Source: an uncultured Oscillospiraceae bacterium
GTDB taxonomy: Bacteria; Bacillota; Clostridia; Oscillospirales; Oscillospiraceae
Length of the DNA stretch: 6,584 bases
Assembly: GCA_934659475.1 (NCBI GenBank)
Contig: CAKUHX010000092.1
Location: forward strand, 1-6,584
Direction: 5' to 3'
In this document: positions 6,266-6,584 of the stretch, piece after piece
Layout: every line of letters starts with the position of its first letter
Numbering within the stretch: the stretch's first letter is position 1
Notes under the pieces: model-generated
Database searches by the model: none
What the model was told of the DNA's origin: nothing
The model's input: the letters and a program-made list of their open reading frames with translations, nothing else
Program-made: the position numbers and the translations under genes

Positions 6266-6308
6266 GGGGTCACGGCTAACAAACACACGGTCGCGTGGAT
6301 AGATTATT

Positions 6309-6338
6309 CCGGCAAGGGGCCCTTCGACCCCTTGCCGG
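6309..6338 (-). other. 11-bp perfect GC-rich hairpin in the spacer
   Basis: CCGGCAAGGGG (6309-6319) and CCCCTTGCCGG (6328-6338) are perfect reverse complements around an 8-base loop. The stem is very stable and would form in RNA from either strand. On the gene strand it is followed by AATAATCTAT, not a T-run, so it does not look like an intrinsic terminator. It could be a processing or stability stem in read-through mRNA from rpsN; that role is inferred. Confidence 0.6.
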
Positions 6339-6344
6339 GACAAC

Positions 6345-6373
6345 TTTGTATGGGATCTTCGCAGTTGAGTCAA
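6345..6373 (-). promoter_or_regulatory. Possible weak second promoter
   Basis: On the minus strand a -35-like TTGACT (6368-6373; five of six consensus bases) is separated by 17 bp from a -10-like TACAAA (6345-6350; four of six). The region around the expected start (about 6338) is pyrimidine-rich, which is not ideal. A strong 11-bp hairpin would lie at the very 5' end of any transcript. The weak -10 makes this only a possibility. Confidence 0.25.
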
Positions 6374-6404
6374 GATCTTTTTGCCAGACGAGGCGGCAGG
6401 GCGA

Positions 6405-6424
6405 CGGTGTACAGGTGTACACCG
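6405..6424. repeat. Perfect 20-bp dyad, operator-like
   Basis: The arms GGTGTACA (6406-6413) and TGTACACC (6416-6423) are perfect reverse complements around a two-base centre, and one more C-G pair flanks them. The same stretch also reads as the octamer GGTGTACA twice in direct tandem (6406-6413 and 6414-6421). It lies about 30 bases after the rpsN stop and about 140 bases upstream of the internal promoter -35 box. As DNA it looks like a binding site for a dimeric protein; as RNA it could close a hairpin with a 4-6 nt loop. Its function is unknown. Confidence 0.55.
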
Positions 6425-6455
6425 AGCCATGCCAACGAAGTATGGCGGAAAAAGA

Positions 6456-6584
6456 TCACCAGGACGCCTTCTTGACGCCGGGGATCTGTCCCTTGTAAGC
6501 CAGCTCCCGGAAGCAGATACGGCAGATGCCGTAGTCGCGGAGGTAGGCGTGGGGACGGCCGCAGATCTTGCAGCGGTTGTAGCG
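6456..6584 (-). CDS. rpsN: 30S ribosomal protein S14, zinc-binding type (5'-truncated by window edge)
   Basis: S14 sits in the head of the 30S subunit and is needed late in small-subunit assembly. The last 42 residues and a TGA stop (6458-6456) are visible; the start lies beyond the window. Two CxxC pairs (CKIC and CRIC, visible residues 5/8 and 21/24) form the zinc knuckle of the short, about 61-residue form common in Firmicutes. The C-terminus GVKKASW is typical of the family. Its place just before rpsH is the standard spc order (rplE-rpsN-rpsH). What is unusual is the 532-base gap that follows before the rpsH ATG. No clear rho-independent terminator follows the stop on this strand, so read-through into the spacer is likely. 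Identity is clear from the motifs; the zinc-free long paralogue is excluded by the cysteines. Confidence 0.96.
   Translation of the reverse strand, partial: RYNRCKICGRPHAYLRDYGICRICFRELAYKGQIPGVKKASW

Larger units (their letters stand above)
6266..6455. other. Non-coding spacer between rpsN stop and internal promoter, rich in inverted repeats
   Basis: These 190 bases hold no credible gene. They contain, in order from rpsN: a 5-bp hairpin (6426-6430 with 6442-6446), a perfect 20-bp dyad (6405-6424), a weak 6-bp AT-rich inverted repeat (6354-6359 with 6372-6377), an 11-bp perfect GC-rich hairpin (6309-6338) and a 4-bp hairpin (6286-6297). On the gene strand none of the strong stems is followed by a T-run, so none is a convincing terminator for rpsN. 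The 4-bp stem is followed by a T-rich stretch on that strand but is too short to trust. Confidence 0.6.

Noticed and set aside
6259..6287. Plus-strand TTGACA as a divergent promoter
   Set aside because: At 17 bp spacing the -10 position reads AACACA, a poor match, and no plus-strand gene follows.
6286..6297. Four-bp hairpin with T-rich tail as rpsN terminator
   Set aside because: The stem is too short and the tail is interrupted by G; it is unlikely to stop transcription efficiently.
6354..6382. Plus-strand inverted repeat GATCTT/AAGATC followed by TTTTT
   Set aside because: The stem is only 6 AT-rich pairs with a 12-base loop and there is no plus-strand gene to terminate.
5945..6430. A 161-codon open frame on the minus strand filling the rpsN-rpsH spacer
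   Set aside because: Its ATG has no Shine-Dalgarno, the protein resembles no family I know, and it runs through the promoter and all hairpins. Long open frames are expected by chance in GC-rich sequence.
5940..6455. CRISPR array, tRNA, group I or II intron, or insertion sequence in the spacer
   Set aside because: There are no regularly spaced direct repeats, no cloverleaf with anticodon and CCA end, no domain V-like hairpin, no transposase and no terminal inverted repeats with target duplication that I could find.

Overview
The window is the downstream part of a bacterial spc ribosomal-protein operon, entirely on the minus strand and read from high to low coordinates: rpsN (partial), rpsH, rplF, rplR, rpsE, rpmD, rplO, secY, adk, map, a small KOW-domain gene and infA. 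The gene order, the zinc-binding short-type S14, strong AAGGAGG ribosome binding sites, a zinc-type adenylate kinase and the KOW gene between map and infA all point to a Firmicute. GC-rich codon use suggests a GC-rich clostridial lineage, for example gut Oscillospiraceae. That placement is inference; no species can be named.

Layout. 6456-6584 is the 3' part of rpsN, cut by the window edge. 5924-6455 is a 532-base non-coding spacer where this operon normally has a few tens of bases. 3419-5923 holds rpsH to rplO with 14-17-base gaps and strong Shine-Dalgarno sites. 328-3415 holds secY, adk, map and the KOW gene, with short gaps, an ATGA overlap and an 8-base overlap. 103-321 is infA with a TTG start. 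1-102 contains no gene and carries four small inverted repeats in a row; rpmJ, the usual next gene, does not start inside the window.

How the genes work together. The r-proteins are parts of the 30S (S14, S8, S5) and 50S (L6, L18, L30, L15) subunits. IF-1 and methionine aminopeptidase serve translation start and nascent-chain maturation. SecY is the membrane protein channel and Adk balances adenine nucleotides. The compact layout implies one transcript with translational coupling.

The most notable signal is the rpsN-rpsH spacer. It carries a near-consensus sigma-A promoter on the gene strand (TTGTCA, 17 bp, TATAAT at 6237-6265). About 300 nt of leader follows, which can be drawn as nine consecutive hairpins running almost end to end up to the rpsH ribosome binding site. 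Upstream of the promoter are a perfect 20-bp dyad, an 11-bp GC-rich hairpin and a palindrome over the -35 box. I do not recognise the leader as a known RNA family. It is a candidate structured regulatory leader, or processed small RNA, that would uncouple rpsH and everything downstream from rpsN and the genes before it.
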